Positions 37,703-48,598 of a stretch of DNA of 64,000 bases are shown here, one piece after another; positions within the stretch are counted from its first letter, which is position 1, and every line of letters starts with the position of its first letter. The notes beneath the pieces are model-generated. The model saw nothing but the letters and a program-made list of their open reading frames with translations, did no database searches and was not told the DNA's origin. The stretch covers positions 500,162 through 564,161 of the forward strand of contig NZ_KE386497.1 in the NCBI RefSeq assembly GCF_000427465.1, written 5' to 3'. Position numbers and translations under genes: made by a program. This DNA is from Sinorhizobium arboris LMG 14919 (GTDB taxonomy: Bacteria > Pseudomonadota > Alphaproteobacteria > Rhizobiales > Rhizobiaceae).

Positions 37703-37775
37703 GCCTGCGGTAATCCGCTGCTACCAATGCGTCTCGATCGCGAGCTAGCGTCTCCTCATGTGGGGAGGCACGACG

Positions 37776-38171
37776 TTGGCAAAAGCAATCCATTCGATGA
37801 TTCGCGTTCTCGACGAAGCGCGTTCGATTGATTTCTATGACAAGGCCTTCGGACTCAAAGTGGCCGATCGGCTGGATTTCGACACCTTCACGCTTATCTA
37901 CATGAGCAATGATGAGAGCGAATTCGAGGTCGAACTTACCATCAACAAAGGCCGTACCGAGGCCTATACCCTTGGCGACGGCTACGGCCATCTCGCAGTT
38001 TCAGTGGATGATCTCGATAGCGTGCATGCGCGCGTCGCGGCTGCCGGCCTGAACCCCAATAAGATCGTCGAATTCAACCGCGAAGGCGCTCTCTTCGCCC
38101 GCTTCTTCTTCATCACCGATCCGGACGGCTACAAGATCGAGGTTTTGCAGCGTCATGGTCGATTCAAATAG
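37776..38171 (+). CDS. VOC-family, glyoxalase I-like protein
   Basis: This is a 131-residue protein of the glyoxalase/bleomycin-resistance superfamily, resembling lactoylglutathione lyase. The TTG at 37776 lies 7 nt after GGGGAGG and gives MAKAIHSMIRVLDEARSIDF, the usual GloA start; an ATG at 37758 is in frame but overlaps that ribosome site. Metal-ligand regions are visible: H6 in AIHSMIRV, E57 in SEFEVELT, H76 in GYGHLAVSV and E124 in PDGYKIEVLQ. GloA isomerises the methylglyoxal-glutathione adduct to lactoylglutathione. Its position between dld and a GMC dehydrogenase supports a methylglyoxal-handling role. Confidence 0.88.
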   Translation: MAKAIHSMIRVLDEARSIDFYDKAFGLKVADRLDFDTFTLIYMSNDESEFEVELTINKGRTEAYTLGDGYGHLAVSVDDLDSVHARVAAAGLNPNKIVEFNREGALFARFFFITDPDGYKIEVLQRHGRFK

Positions 38172-38244
38172 TGGCGTGGCCCCTGGACGAGGGCGCCGCC
38201 TGAGATGCCTGGCTCGCAGGCGATTGCAAAAGGGAGGATGGCCA

Positions 38245-38775
38245 ATGGCGACTATCTACGACAACCGGCGCGGCATCTCGCGCCGTGAATTGCTGAAACG
38301 CGGAACGGTCGGCGCGGCCCTGATTGTTTCCGGTCGAGCGGTCATCAGTCCCGAGAACGCCTGGGGCCTTGAGGCGACAGCGCTCAGGCCCGAAACTGTT
38401 GCGACCCTGATCCTGCTCGCCCGCGACATCTATCCGCACGACCAGCTCGCCGACCGCTTCTATGCCATCGCGGTCAAGGGGCAGGACACCAGAGCCGCGC
38501 AGCACGCCGCACACAAGGCGCTCATGGAGGACGGCGTCGCCGATCTCGACAAGCGCGCCGGCAGCGTCGGCTATCGCGGTCTGTCGTGGGAGGACGATCG
38601 GGTCGCGATCCTGCGCGAGATTGAGACGACACCCTTCTTCCAGGCGGTACGCGGGGACCTCATCGTAAGCCTCTACAATCAAAAGGAGCTTTGGCCAATC
38701 TTCGGCTACGAAGGCGAATCCTACTCTGAGGGCGGCTACATCAACCGCGGTTTCAACGACATCGAGTGGCTTTGA
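38245..38775 (+). CDS. Tat-signal small subunit of a GMC-type dehydrogenase
   Basis: This is a 176-residue protein with a twin-arginine signal (GISRRELLKRGTVGAALIVSG), resembling the gluconate 2-dehydrogenase subunit 3 family, which accompanies exported GMC flavoenzymes. The mature part contains TVATLILLARDIYPHDQLAD, a typical start for that family. The ATG at 38245 follows AGGGAGG. It lies 78 bp before the GMC oxidoreductase, which has no signal of its own and is probably carried across the membrane with it. Confidence 0.85.
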   Translation: MATIYDNRRGISRRELLKRGTVGAALIVSGRAVISPENAWGLEATALRPETVATLILLARDIYPHDQLADRFYAIAVKGQDTRAAQHAAHKALMEDGVADLDKRAGSVGYRGLSWEDDRVAILREIETTPFFQAVRGDLIVSLYNQKELWPIFGYEGESYSEGGYINRGFNDIEWL

Positions 38776-38853
38776 GCGAATGCGCCCGCGCCCGAGGAGG
38801 CGGCGGGCAGACGGACGCTTTGCACCGCAGAGGCACATTTCGGGAGGATAATC

Positions 38854-41291
<2,438 letters not shown>

Positions 41292-41294
41292 GCT

Positions 41295-41624
41295 CTAGTT
41301 CGAGTTCTCATCCTCCACAGGCACGACGGGAATGAAGCCGAGTGCATCCAGAATTTCCGAGAGTTCCTCCTGTTGAGCCTCGGAGATCTTTTGGCGCGCG
41401 ATGTATTCGTCTTGGAGCGTCTGAAGCACGGAACCAGAGATCGACGGATCGTCGTTTGCGCGCGACCACTCTTCGTAGACGGCCTGATCGGCCGCGAGAA
41501 GTCGGCGGTGTTTGCGAACCGCAGAGACTGCCAGTGCTTCAAGCTCCGACTTGTTCATCGCACTGTAGCGCGCCTCTTTCCCCCTTCTTGCGTCGTTCAC
41601 CTCGGATGAGCCAATATCGTTCAT
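41295..41624 (-). CDS. traM: TraM, TraR antiactivator
   Basis: This is a 109-residue protein that would bind and inhibit TraR until the signal accumulates. The ATG at 41624 has GGGAGA upstream; a further in-frame start at 41657 was not used. Like Agrobacterium TraM it is helical, with an internal AVRKHRRLLAADQAVYEEW and the diagnostic ending LGFIPVVPV (LGFIPKVVV in pTi). It is convergent with traR, the gene pair found on Ti and NGR234 plasmids. Confidence 0.85.
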   Translation of the reverse strand: MNDIGSSEVNDARRGKEARYSAMNKSELEALAVSAVRKHRRLLAADQAVYEEWSRANDDPSISGSVLQTLQDEYIARQKISEAQQEELSEILDALGFIPVVPVEDENSN

Positions 41625-41768
41625 CCGCTTCTCCCTGATTTCACTGCCCAGAACCAAATTTCCGCATATCGCTCAACCGCTCCATCCCCGTGTCGAGCCA
41701 AGGCAGTTGAATCAAAACTCAACATTTTAAGCTGCTGCCGTGGATCGAAAGGCATTTCGATGCTAACG

Positions 41769-41809
41769 CGTTTACATACTTTAGTTGATAAACTTAGAGT
41801 GTGTAAACG
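41769..41809. promoter_or_regulatory. Operator-like palindrome upstream of the XRE gene
   Basis: CGTTTACA (41769-41776) and TGTAAACG (41802-41809) form a perfect 8-bp inverted repeat, with a smaller AGTT-GATA-AACT dyad between them. It ends 15 bp before the XRE start and probably is its autoregulatory operator; it may also affect traM, whose start lies 145 bp to the left. Confidence 0.6.
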
Positions 41810-41824
41810 ACGATCTTTTGGCGC

Positions 41825-42061
41825 ATGGATATGCGCAAACTGGTCGGCTCGAATTTCGCCCGCCTGCGTCGGGAGAAAGGCCTGACACAGGAAGAGGTCG
41901 AGGCTCGTTCCGGCTTCAGCCAGCAATATCTGAGTGGCCTTGAGCGCGGGCGGCGCAACCCTACCGTGATTACTCTTTACGAGCTGGCTCAAGCCTTGGG
42001 TGTTAGCCACGTTGAGCTGGTGATCCCAACTGAAGAACGCCAGTTTGCACGCGAGGCATAA
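41825..42061 (+). CDS. XRE-family helix-turn-helix regulator
   Basis: This is a 78-residue DNA-binding protein that is almost entirely an XRE/Cro domain: NFARLRREKGLTQEEVEARS then SQQYLSGLERGRRNPTVITL and YELAQALGVSHVELV. It is divergent from traM across 200 bp containing a strong palindrome. Similar small XRE repressors are common on rhizobial replicons. Its targets here are unknown. Confidence 0.88.
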   Translation: MDMRKLVGSNFARLRREKGLTQEEVEARSGFSQQYLSGLERGRRNPTVITLYELAQALGVSHVELVIPTEERQFAREA

Positions 42062-42104
42062 AATCCTGACGACTGCAGGTTCAAATCGAGCAGGTGATAA
42101 CTAC

Positions 42105-42701
42105 CTAGTGCTCGTCCATAAACAGCAAGCTTTTGGAATTATCGCGGAAATCGCGCTTTTTGTGCGGGCAAGGCCCGGCGGTTTTGCACTTTAGCCCAGC
42201 CCCTGATTCTGAAGACAAACCCGCAGCCGCCGGAGCCTTCCTGCGGCGGGCGACACGGCGGTTGGCATAAATGGTAGAGCCCTCTGGCAGATCGCCCGAT
42301 ACGCGCGGCCGCCCGCGTAGCGGGTTTGCCTCAGCGTAGATCACGGCGAGGCGAACCATCTCAGCATCAAGGCTTGGCCAGGTGTCGAGAATACGCTCGA
42401 CGGGATGCCCGGCTGCCACAGATGCTGCGACATCGTAGACAGGAACACGAGTGCCTCTGATGACCGGCGTTCCGCCTAAAGCGTCTGGCGAGGTTGAAAC
42501 GACCTCACGCGCTGCTGCCAGATCGTCCAGCCGTTCGCTGGTACCGTTGACGAAGGGCAAAAGATCGATGGTGAGGAATTCGTCGCGCACGGTCCAGTCC
42601 TGACGCAGCAGCGCAGCCCACTCGAGGGCGCGGAGCGCGTCAAGTCGGGCGCCGGCGGTCTTGATGGCGAACAGGCGCTCTTCTGAAGTGAGGCGCCTCA
42701 T
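42105..42701 (-). CDS. DUF433 domain protein, antitoxin-like
   Basis: This is a 198-residue protein from the ATG at 42701; a TTG at 42740 is less likely. The DUF433 region is clear (STSPDALGGTPVIRGTRVPV ... AASVAAGHPVERILDTWPSL). DUF433 proteins are often antitoxins of PIN-domain toxins. Here the C-terminus continues past the usual RRVARRRKA end for about 43 unusual residues, finishing SLLFMDEH, and no toxin gene follows, so a deletion may have fused it to the start of a lost partner. A perfect 18-bp palindrome (42693-42710) covers the start codon. Confidence 0.7.
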   Translation of the reverse strand: MRRLTSEERLFAIKTAGARLDALRALEWAALLRQDWTVRDEFLTIDLLPFVNGTSERLDDLAAAREVVSTSPDALGGTPVIRGTRVPVYDVAASVAAGHPVERILDTWPSLDAEMVRLAVIYAEANPLRGRPRVSGDLPEGSTIYANRRVARRRKAPAAAGLSSESGAGLKCKTAGPCPHKKRDFRDNSKSLLFMDEH

Positions 42702-42710
42702 TTGAGGCGC
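42693..42710. promoter_or_regulatory. Perfect palindrome over the DUF433 start codon
   Basis: GCGCCTCA (42693-42700) pairs with TGAGGCGC (42703-42710) across TT. It overlaps the probable start of the DUF433 gene and could be an autoregulatory operator or a translation-blocking hairpin. Confidence 0.5.
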
Positions 42711-42797
42711 ATTCTTCCTAACATCAGCGGCTATGGGCAAGGGCGCCGCGGGCCGGAAGATGCGTTACGCTTTCGCCCCAACCATGGAGGCCGCGCC

Positions 42798-43001
42798 ATG
42801 TATCCTTTCCGAGATTTCGACTGCATCATCCGTCCGGATGACCTTAATTTCCTCCAACGTCTGTTCGAGAACGAACTCGCCAGGACGAAGCTGAAGTCCG
42901 ATGCGCCGGAAGCTGAAGAACTCGCAAAGAGGCTGATCGCGCTGTACCAGGAAGGCATCAGGAACCCGGCTGATCTGCTTGAAAGAGTCAAAGTCCGCTA
43001 G
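42798..43001 (+). CDS. Small hypothetical protein
   Basis: This is a 67-residue product from the ATG at 42798, with GGAGG 11 bp upstream. It reads MYPFRDFDCIIRPDDLNFLQ then ELAKRLIALYQEGIRNPADL, soluble and helical. Proteins of this look are frequent in rhizobial genomes without known function. Confidence 0.65.
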   Translation: MYPFRDFDCIIRPDDLNFLQRLFENELARTKLKSDAPEAEELAKRLIALYQEGIRNPADLLERVKVR

Positions 43002-43135
43002 GGCAAAAACGAGCCCGCCCGGACACAGCAGCGCGATAGGCGGGCCTGAATGGGTGACCACGGGCACAGAATCATTGTAGTGTACGAACAGGATGGACTA
43101 GCGGTGCTGAGTACGACCTTTGAGGAGGTCCGAAA

Positions 43136-43429
43136 ATGAAGGAAGTGCCCTGGCGTGGACCGTTGTGGGTAACGCTCCAAAACGGCATGAGACGCCAGTT
43201 CTGCGGGCCCTATGATGCCCTTGATTTCCTGGAGAATGAATGGCCGAGCCATGGACCGCTGCACGCACGTGCCGTCCGAGCCTGTCGTGCAGCATTGCAT
43301 CACGCTGAATATGCGAGTTCGGCACGGAATTGCTTCATGGCGGCATGCGTCGAGGCGTCATTTGCATGCAGCGAAGCTGGCAATCCGCGCTCGCGCGCTG
43401 AAGCGAAGATGGTGAGCCGGTACCGCTGA
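43136..43429 (+). CDS. DUF982 domain protein
   Basis: This is a 97-residue protein of the DUF982 family, common in rhizobia: WRGPLWVTLQNGMRRQFCGP, YDALDFLENEWPSHGPLHAR, ACRAALHHAEYASSARNCFM and a final AACVEA stretch. The ATG at 43136 follows GGAGGT. The function of the family is unknown. Confidence 0.82.
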   Translation: MKEVPWRGPLWVTLQNGMRRQFCGPYDALDFLENEWPSHGPLHARAVRACRAALHHAEYASSARNCFMAACVEASFACSEAGNPRSRAEAKMVSRYR

Positions 43430-43537
43430 CGGGCTGAAAGAGCTGCTCCCTTAAGACATCAGAGTATTTGCGCGCCCTGGTTTCTGCGGCCGTCTTGAGA
43501 GATCGATAGTCGCCACGCTGGCGCCGGTCAGGAAGTT

Positions 43538-44113
43538 TCATTTGGCGACATGACTCGGATGTTGCGCTTTTCGTGACAGCATGGCTCCCGCCGCGAGACC
43601 CAGTGCCAGCGCAGCATAGGTCATTCCGATCGATCTCTTCGAGAGAACGGTCTCCCAACCAGGTGTCAGCCGCTTCGGGACGAGGTGGTAGTCGACCAGG
43701 TAGGCAACTGCGGCGGTCAGCGCCGCCTTCCGCAGTACGACGGTCGGTTCCCTGGAGCGGTCGGCCGCCAGCCATGCTTCGAAGGGCAGAGCCCAGAAGA
43801 TCGCCGACAGATGATGAGTGCAGTAGCCGAGCAACGTGTGCTTCGCGTCTGCGATCCTGATGCGGCCGGCATTCTCGCCATGAAGCCAATGGCTCGTGGC
43901 ATTGGTTGGCTGAAAGACGCTCCGTCGCTCCAATCCGGCGAATAGGGCCAGTGCCGCCGTCGTCACTAGGCTTGCGATGGTGCCGCTGGCGACAGCCGAC
44001 GTGAACGGGCTGCTCCGACTTTGCGGTGACCGACGTTCAGGGCCTGGCGCACTGATCCGCTGGTTGGAGGAGAAGGTGCTATCTGGAACAGGATCGCGCG
44101 CAATGGCCGACAT
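43538..44113 (-). CDS. Hypothetical membrane protein
   Basis: This is a 191-residue protein from the ATG at 44113 after GGGAGG. A charged N-terminus is followed by about four hydrophobic segments (GTIASLVTTAALALFAGL; THHLSAIFWALPFEAWLA; ALTAAVAYLVDYHLVP; MTYAALALGLAAGAML). It resembles conserved uncharacterised membrane proteins of alphaproteobacteria. No function can be assigned. Confidence 0.68.
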   Translation of the reverse strand: MSAIARDPVPDSTFSSNQRISAPGPERRSPQSRSSPFTSAVASGTIASLVTTAALALFAGLERRSVFQPTNATSHWLHGENAGRIRIADAKHTLLGYCTHHLSAIFWALPFEAWLAADRSREPTVVLRKAALTAAVAYLVDYHLVPKRLTPGWETVLSKRSIGMTYAALALGLAAGAMLSRKAQHPSHVAK

Positions 44114-44232
44114 TCGATTGCCTCCCGGTTTGTACACCAAATCGCTGCGACGCCGCGATGTTCCGCGCGAGCTCGTCCTTCGGCGGGGCGTTCTGAAACG
44201 CGAAGCGCGACCGCTTTTGCTATGTTGCGCGC

Positions 44233-44493
44233 ATGGATCACCTTGCCCTCATTGAGGAGCACTTGGCAGCGGCGGAAAAGCCAAGGAAAAGGGCCCGAGG
44301 TCCACAAATGCGCGTCACCGCAATGGCTGATCCCGCCTTGGATACAGCCGCTCTGGTTGAACGAGCTGAGGTCCGCAACGGATCGCTCTTTCCGGTTTCA
44401 TCCGTCGGGAGAGGGTGGGACTTTGGTCCGGAAATCATCGGCCGGAACGGCGTGATTGCGGACTTTCACGACGTTCGGATTGGCGGCTGGTAG
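44233..44493 (+). CDS. Possible small hypothetical protein
   Basis: This is an 86-residue frame, MDHLALIEEHLAAAEKPRKR at the start. The first 15 residues resemble small rhizobial proteins that begin with an EEHLAxAE helix, but the remainder looks random and no good ribosome site is present. It may be a decayed gene. Confidence 0.3.
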   Translation: MDHLALIEEHLAAAEKPRKRARGPQMRVTAMADPALDTAALVERAEVRNGSLFPVSSVGRGWDFGPEIIGRNGVIADFHDVRIGGW

Positions 44494-44605
44494 GGACGAG
44501 TTCCACCCATGCTGTGAGGCGCCGACGGGACCCGGAATTTCCGGTGCCGGCCCGAATCCGGACGTTCGCGGGACTGTGTAGCGACCGACATCAGGAGACT
44601 TAGAA

Positions 44606-46381
44606 TCATTCAGGGATGCCGGCCTTGCGGAGCCCTTCGATCCACAGGTCCATCATCCAAGGCAGGCCGAACGGTCGCTTCAGGGTGTAAGAAATTGACA
44701 TTCCCGGAACCGCAGCCATCAGCCTCTCACCCGCGCGTCGGGCCGCTTCCAATTGGCCGTCATGGGCCAGGGAGATAGTTAAAGACCGCAAAGCGACTGC
44801 ATAATTCGGCGACAATTCGATCGCCCGCTCCGCCCAATGCACAGCTTCCGAAAAGCGTCGTGCGAAGATGTGGCAGTTCGCGATACCTGCGAAGATTGTG
44901 TAAGCCCGCAAGTCGAGCGGGCTGAATCGGCGGGCGATCTCAAGATTCTGAAGGGCCTTTTCGATCTGCCCGCTAAACAGGAAGGCGAAGGAGGAGTGCA
45001 TCCGCACGTAAGCCGAGTTCGGGTGGACGCGCAGCGCTTCGTCTCCGAGTTCAGCACCTCGCTCGGCATCGTCTCCAACGACTGCCAGCGCCCACGCGGC
45101 CATTGCCAGCGCGGGGCCGTTCTCGGGGTCCAGGTCGACGGCGCGCAACGCCGTCTCGCATACCCGCGTCTTGCCTTCTTCGACAGGCTCCAGCCAGCCG
45201 CTGATCAATAATCTGCCTAGGCAGTCAGCCAAGGCCGTCCAAGCATCGGTAAAGGACGGATCGATAGCCAACGCATCTTCCAATACCCGTTCTGCGCGAA
45301 GGAAACCCTCGCGCGTATAGGCCTGGAACTCCGGCAGGGCTCTCAGGTACAGGTCATAGGCAGTGATGTGTTCGGGGCGTTTTCTCCGAGCCCGTTCGAT
45401 CTCAACCTTTTGCACCCTTGGCTCGATCGCACTGACTACGCTCTCGGTGACGCGATCTTGCAGGGCGAACACGTCGACGATGTCGCCATCGAAGCGATCT
45501 GCCCAGACGTGGGTTTCAGTATCCGCCTCGATTAGCTGGCCCGTGATGCGGACGCGGTTCCCCGCCTTGCGGATCGAGCCTTCGAGGACATAGCGGACGC
45601 CGAGTTCGCGCCCGACACGTCGAATGTCAACTGTCTTTCCCTTGTAGGTGAAGCTGGAGTTCCTGGCGATAACGAACAGCCAGCGGATCCGGGAGAGCGC
45701 GGTGATGATGTCCTCGACCACGCCGTCCGCAAAATACTCCTGCTCGGGGTCGCCGCTCATGTTCGTGAAGGGCAGGACGGCTATGGAGGGCTTGTCGGGA
45801 AACAAAAGCGGTTTCGCGTCCCCTGCTGTTGCGCCCTGCAGCCGGCGGGCAAAACCAAGAGCGACGGCATAGGCTCTTACGGGTTCCTCAACGTTCTTGA
45901 CGCTTTGCGGTCCGAGGTCCTCGACGCTGGCCTTCACCTTCCTTCGGACGTGGTTGTAAGCGTCGCCTGAGAGGCAAATCCCGCCGGGCTCGGCCAACCC
46001 CTGGAGCCTGGCTGCGATATTGACGCCGTCGCCGAGGAGATCGCCAGCGCGAACCATCACGTCGCCGACGTGGACACCGATGCGGAACTGGAGACGATCC
46101 TCGCCGGATTGCCCCTCGTTTTCCCGCCAAAGTGCCTCCTGGACCGCGATGGCGCACTGGACGGCATCGACGACGCTTGGGAACTCAGCCAGCACACTGT
46201 CGCCGGCCGTGTTTGCGATCCTGCCGCCGTGCTCGACAATAAAGGCGTCCATGATCTCGCGATGGGACATGAGCGTCCGAAGCGTCTGAACTTCGTTGAG
46301 GCCCATTAGGCGGGTGTATCCCGCCACATCGGCTGCGAAGATCGCCGCCAGCCGCCGTTCGATTCGATCCGCCGCCGACAC
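44606..46381 (-). CDS. Class III adenylate/guanylate cyclase with TPR domain
   Basis: This is a 591-residue signalling enzyme. The N-terminal cyclase domain carries both metal-binding aspartates, D18 (IFAADVAGYTRLM) and D61 (NTAGDSVLAEF), and VGDVMVRAGDLLGDGVNIAA. A middle beta-rich domain (SIAVLPFTNMSGDPEQEYFA) is followed by tetratricopeptide repeats in the last ~250 residues. This architecture is abundant in Sinorhizobium. There is no membrane segment, so it acts in the cytoplasm. Its link to the transfer region, if any, is unknown. Confidence 0.92.
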   Translation of the reverse strand: MSAADRIERRLAAIFAADVAGYTRLMGLNEVQTLRTLMSHREIMDAFIVEHGGRIANTAGDSVLAEFPSVVDAVQCAIAVQEALWRENEGQSGEDRLQFRIGVHVGDVMVRAGDLLGDGVNIAARLQGLAEPGGICLSGDAYNHVRRKVKASVEDLGPQSVKNVEEPVRAYAVALGFARRLQGATAGDAKPLLFPDKPSIAVLPFTNMSGDPEQEYFADGVVEDIITALSRIRWLFVIARNSSFTYKGKTVDIRRVGRELGVRYVLEGSIRKAGNRVRITGQLIEADTETHVWADRFDGDIVDVFALQDRVTESVVSAIEPRVQKVEIERARRKRPEHITAYDLYLRALPEFQAYTREGFLRAERVLEDALAIDPSFTDAWTALADCLGRLLISGWLEPVEEGKTRVCETALRAVDLDPENGPALAMAAWALAVVGDDAERGAELGDEALRVHPNSAYVRMHSSFAFLFSGQIEKALQNLEIARRFSPLDLRAYTIFAGIANCHIFARRFSEAVHWAERAIELSPNYAVALRSLTISLAHDGQLEAARRAGERLMAAVPGMSISYTLKRPFGLPWMMDLWIEGLRKAGIPE

Positions 46382-46866
46382 GAATGCACCACAAGAGTTT
46401 GCCTACGCGAGTTTCGCATCTTCCTTTCCGGACGGCAACTCGGCTTTGAGGGGAAACTCCCCGGAGTTGCTCGGTGTATGCAGTCGGGGCGGCTTTCGAC
46501 TCGTTTCAGGCTGCGCGACGACACTGTCACCACCAGCATTCGATCCAATCGAGATCGGCGTTATTCCGCGGAGTGAACTGGATTAGGAGTGCATCAGGGT
46601 GCCATTCTCTAAAGTCAGCTTCGGCGCGAAGCCGCCGTCCGGCGTCTGCGCATTGGGTTTCCGCTCACCTGACACCTTTGCCGCTGGCGGCGAGACCTGG
46701 AAGGACCGGATTGGGCTCAATCGAGCCATTCCCGGTCCTCGTCCCCTACGGCCGCAAGGGGCTCAAACGAGCCATTCCCGCCCCACGCCCGCAAAGGAGC
46801 CGGAAAGCGAAGTTGCGGGCCCTCATACTGCGGAAAAACAGAGAACAGCTTGAAGGCGTTCACACT
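46382..46866. other. Gene-free region with a 22-bp direct repeat
   Basis: This 485-bp stretch between the cyclase and traH has no convincing gene. A 22-bp unit starting GGGCTCAA and ending CGAGCCATTCCCG occurs at 46713-46734 and 46759-46780 with one mismatch; each unit contains a GGCTC/GAGCC dyad. It could be a repeated regulatory or mobile palindromic element. Confidence 0.5.
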
Positions 46867-47419
46867 TCATCTTACGCCGATGCGGGAAAGATCGATCCGC
46901 ATCTCCGCCGATCCAACGGCATCGTTTTCAGGGCTTTCTGATTTGGGATCTGGAGCAGTGCCAGTGTCGCTGTCTTCCTTTTCGGAAGGCCGCACATAGT
47001 TTGGCGGCACGCTGCCACCAGGATCAGAAGCCTGAAACACGCCCACGCTTTCGAACTCACCCGTCTGCCAAGCGTAGACAGCATCCTCGAAAATCTGCGG
47101 CAAGACATCTTCGCTCGTCGGGTTTCCGTACCACTTGGCGACGATCCGCAAAATTTTGGCAAACATCGACGTTCCCTTGCGAAGGTTTTCGCAGGCATCG
47201 ACGAGGGCCGGCTGAAGGTCCGCTGCGTTCTTCACGCCGACGCCCGCCGGAAACTGTGTCAGGCCGACGCGCACTACCGCCTGACCCACATATTGCCTCA
47301 CGATGGCCATCGCCTCGTCGGCCGAAGTGGCCTTTGGCACCAGGATCAACCGTCCCCCCGACGATCGCGGGCTTCAGGGTGGGATCGGCGCACTCTTTGA
47401 TTAGGGCAGCGTCCAACAC
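46867..47419 (-). pseudogene. traH: TraH, conjugal transfer protein, disrupted
   Basis: The last gene of traAFBH is split between two frames. The first reads MLDAALIKECADPTLKPAIV from 47419, the normal TraH start. After a GGGGGG run near 47355 it goes out of frame, and the second frame resumes with GGRLILVPKATSADEAMAIV and runs to the stop at 46867 (VRVGLTQFPAGVGVKNAADL ... MFAKILRIVAKWYGNPTSE). Compared with TraH as I recall it, about 19 residues between these parts are missing along with the frame change. A TTG-initiated 160-residue product is still possible. Confidence 0.7.
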
Positions 47420-47434
47420 AGCGTCTCCTGGGCT

Positions 47435-48598
47435 TCAGGTGTTGAAGGAAATAACAAGTGGTTTTGCAAAGAGCTTCGCCCATGCGACGGCACTCGCGCG
47501 CTGAATCGCGACGATGGAAGTCCCCTTGGTCCACCATCCGTTTCCAACTGCAATGATCAGGTCTGGGTCGTGGAGCATCGATTGCAGTACCGGCCAGACG
47601 ACGAACTGCTCGTAACAGATGAGTGGCGCAACCTGACGATCCCCCACAGTCGCAACTGGATTGGCGAAGAAATGCGCTCGGGCGCCGCCACGTGTCCCCA
47701 GCCAGGACCGCCATGGTTGCCACATGGAGCCCGGCACCGGCACTCGCTGGCGATAGAGGACCCTGCCGCCGTTATCGGACAGCGTGACGAGCACATTGTC
47801 GTATCCAGCCGCATCGACCATGGCGGCGCCAGCGATCACGGAAATATCCGTGCTTTGCAGAGCCCTGACCCAGAGCCGTTCGACCGTCGGTGTCCAGAAG
47901 CTCAGGGCGCTTTCCGGCAGAACGATATTTCTGATGCCGTCTGATGCACGGTCCGTCAACGTGGCAATCAGATCACGGTGCCGCTGAATACTGGCGTCGC
48001 GGCCGAGCGATGACCCCATTTGCAGATCGACGCCCTGCCAGCCCTCAGGTAGTTTCGGATCGGTCCAGAAGGCGGCGGACCAGAGCCAAAGGCCTGCGAA
48101 GGCGATGGCAACAGCCGGCCACATGCGGGTTACGAGGCCCATGAGGCCGGCTGTCATCGCCACCAGTCCTGGCCATCCCCATCCGGGAAACAAAACGCCG
48201 CCCGCCGTGACAGGATGTGACCAGCCCGTGATGCCCATTGGCGGTACAGCCATAAGCGCAGCGACCAAGAGATAGCGAAACGGTCGACGGTCAGGGCGCT
48301 TCGTCCAGAGCACGGTATGCACGGCAACAAAGCTCCCCGAGGCGCACAGCCATAGCAATAAGCCCGGCCAAAGATCGGAGGCGTAGAAAGACGCGACGCC
48401 CTGCGGCAGACCACGGGATGCCGCCAGATAATATCCGGCCGAAACAATCGCCGCCACGTATCTCGCTCGCGCATGCCCCCAGAGAATCGGGAAAACCAGC
48501 GCCGCCGGAAGGAGCAGGACATTCCCGCTCCACCCAACCATTCCGGCAAGAACAGACGCGACGGTCAGCACTGCCGGCTGTAGGTAATCACGGCGCAT
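47435..48598 (-). CDS. traB: TraB, conjugal transfer membrane protein
   Basis: This is a 387-residue TraB protein of the Ti-type transfer system, related to carbon-nitrogen hydrolase/apolipoprotein acyltransferase-like proteins. The first ~180 residues are hydrophobic with several membrane segments (GNVLLLPAALVFPILWGHA; PDLWPG-type loops; LVAMTAGLMGLV). The C-terminal hydrolase-like domain contains NIVLPESALSFWTPTVERL, LICYEQFVVWPV and IIAVGNGWWTKGTSIVAIQR. It overlaps traF by 11 bp. Confidence 0.92.
   Translation of the reverse strand: MRRDYLQPAVLTVASVLAGMVGWSGNVLLLPAALVFPILWGHARARYVAAIVSAGYYLAASRGLPQGVASFYASDLWPGLLLWLCASGSFVAVHTVLWTKRPDRRPFRYLLVAALMAVPPMGITGWSHPVTAGGVLFPGWGWPGLVAMTAGLMGLVTRMWPAVAIAFAGLWLWSAAFWTDPKLPEGWQGVDLQMGSSLGRDASIQRHRDLIATLTDRASDGIRNIVLPESALSFWTPTVERLWVRALQSTDISVIAGAAMVDAAGYDNVLVTLSDNGGRVLYRQRVPVPGSMWQPWRSWLGTRGGARAHFFANPVATVGDRQVAPLICYEQFVVWPVLQSMLHDPDLIIAVGNGWWTKGTSIVAIQRASAVAWAKLFAKPLVISFNT

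Noticed and set aside
37681..37710. A sigma54-like TGGC...TTGC upstream of the glyoxalase-like gene
   Set aside because: The spacing between the two elements is one base too long for a sigma54 promoter.
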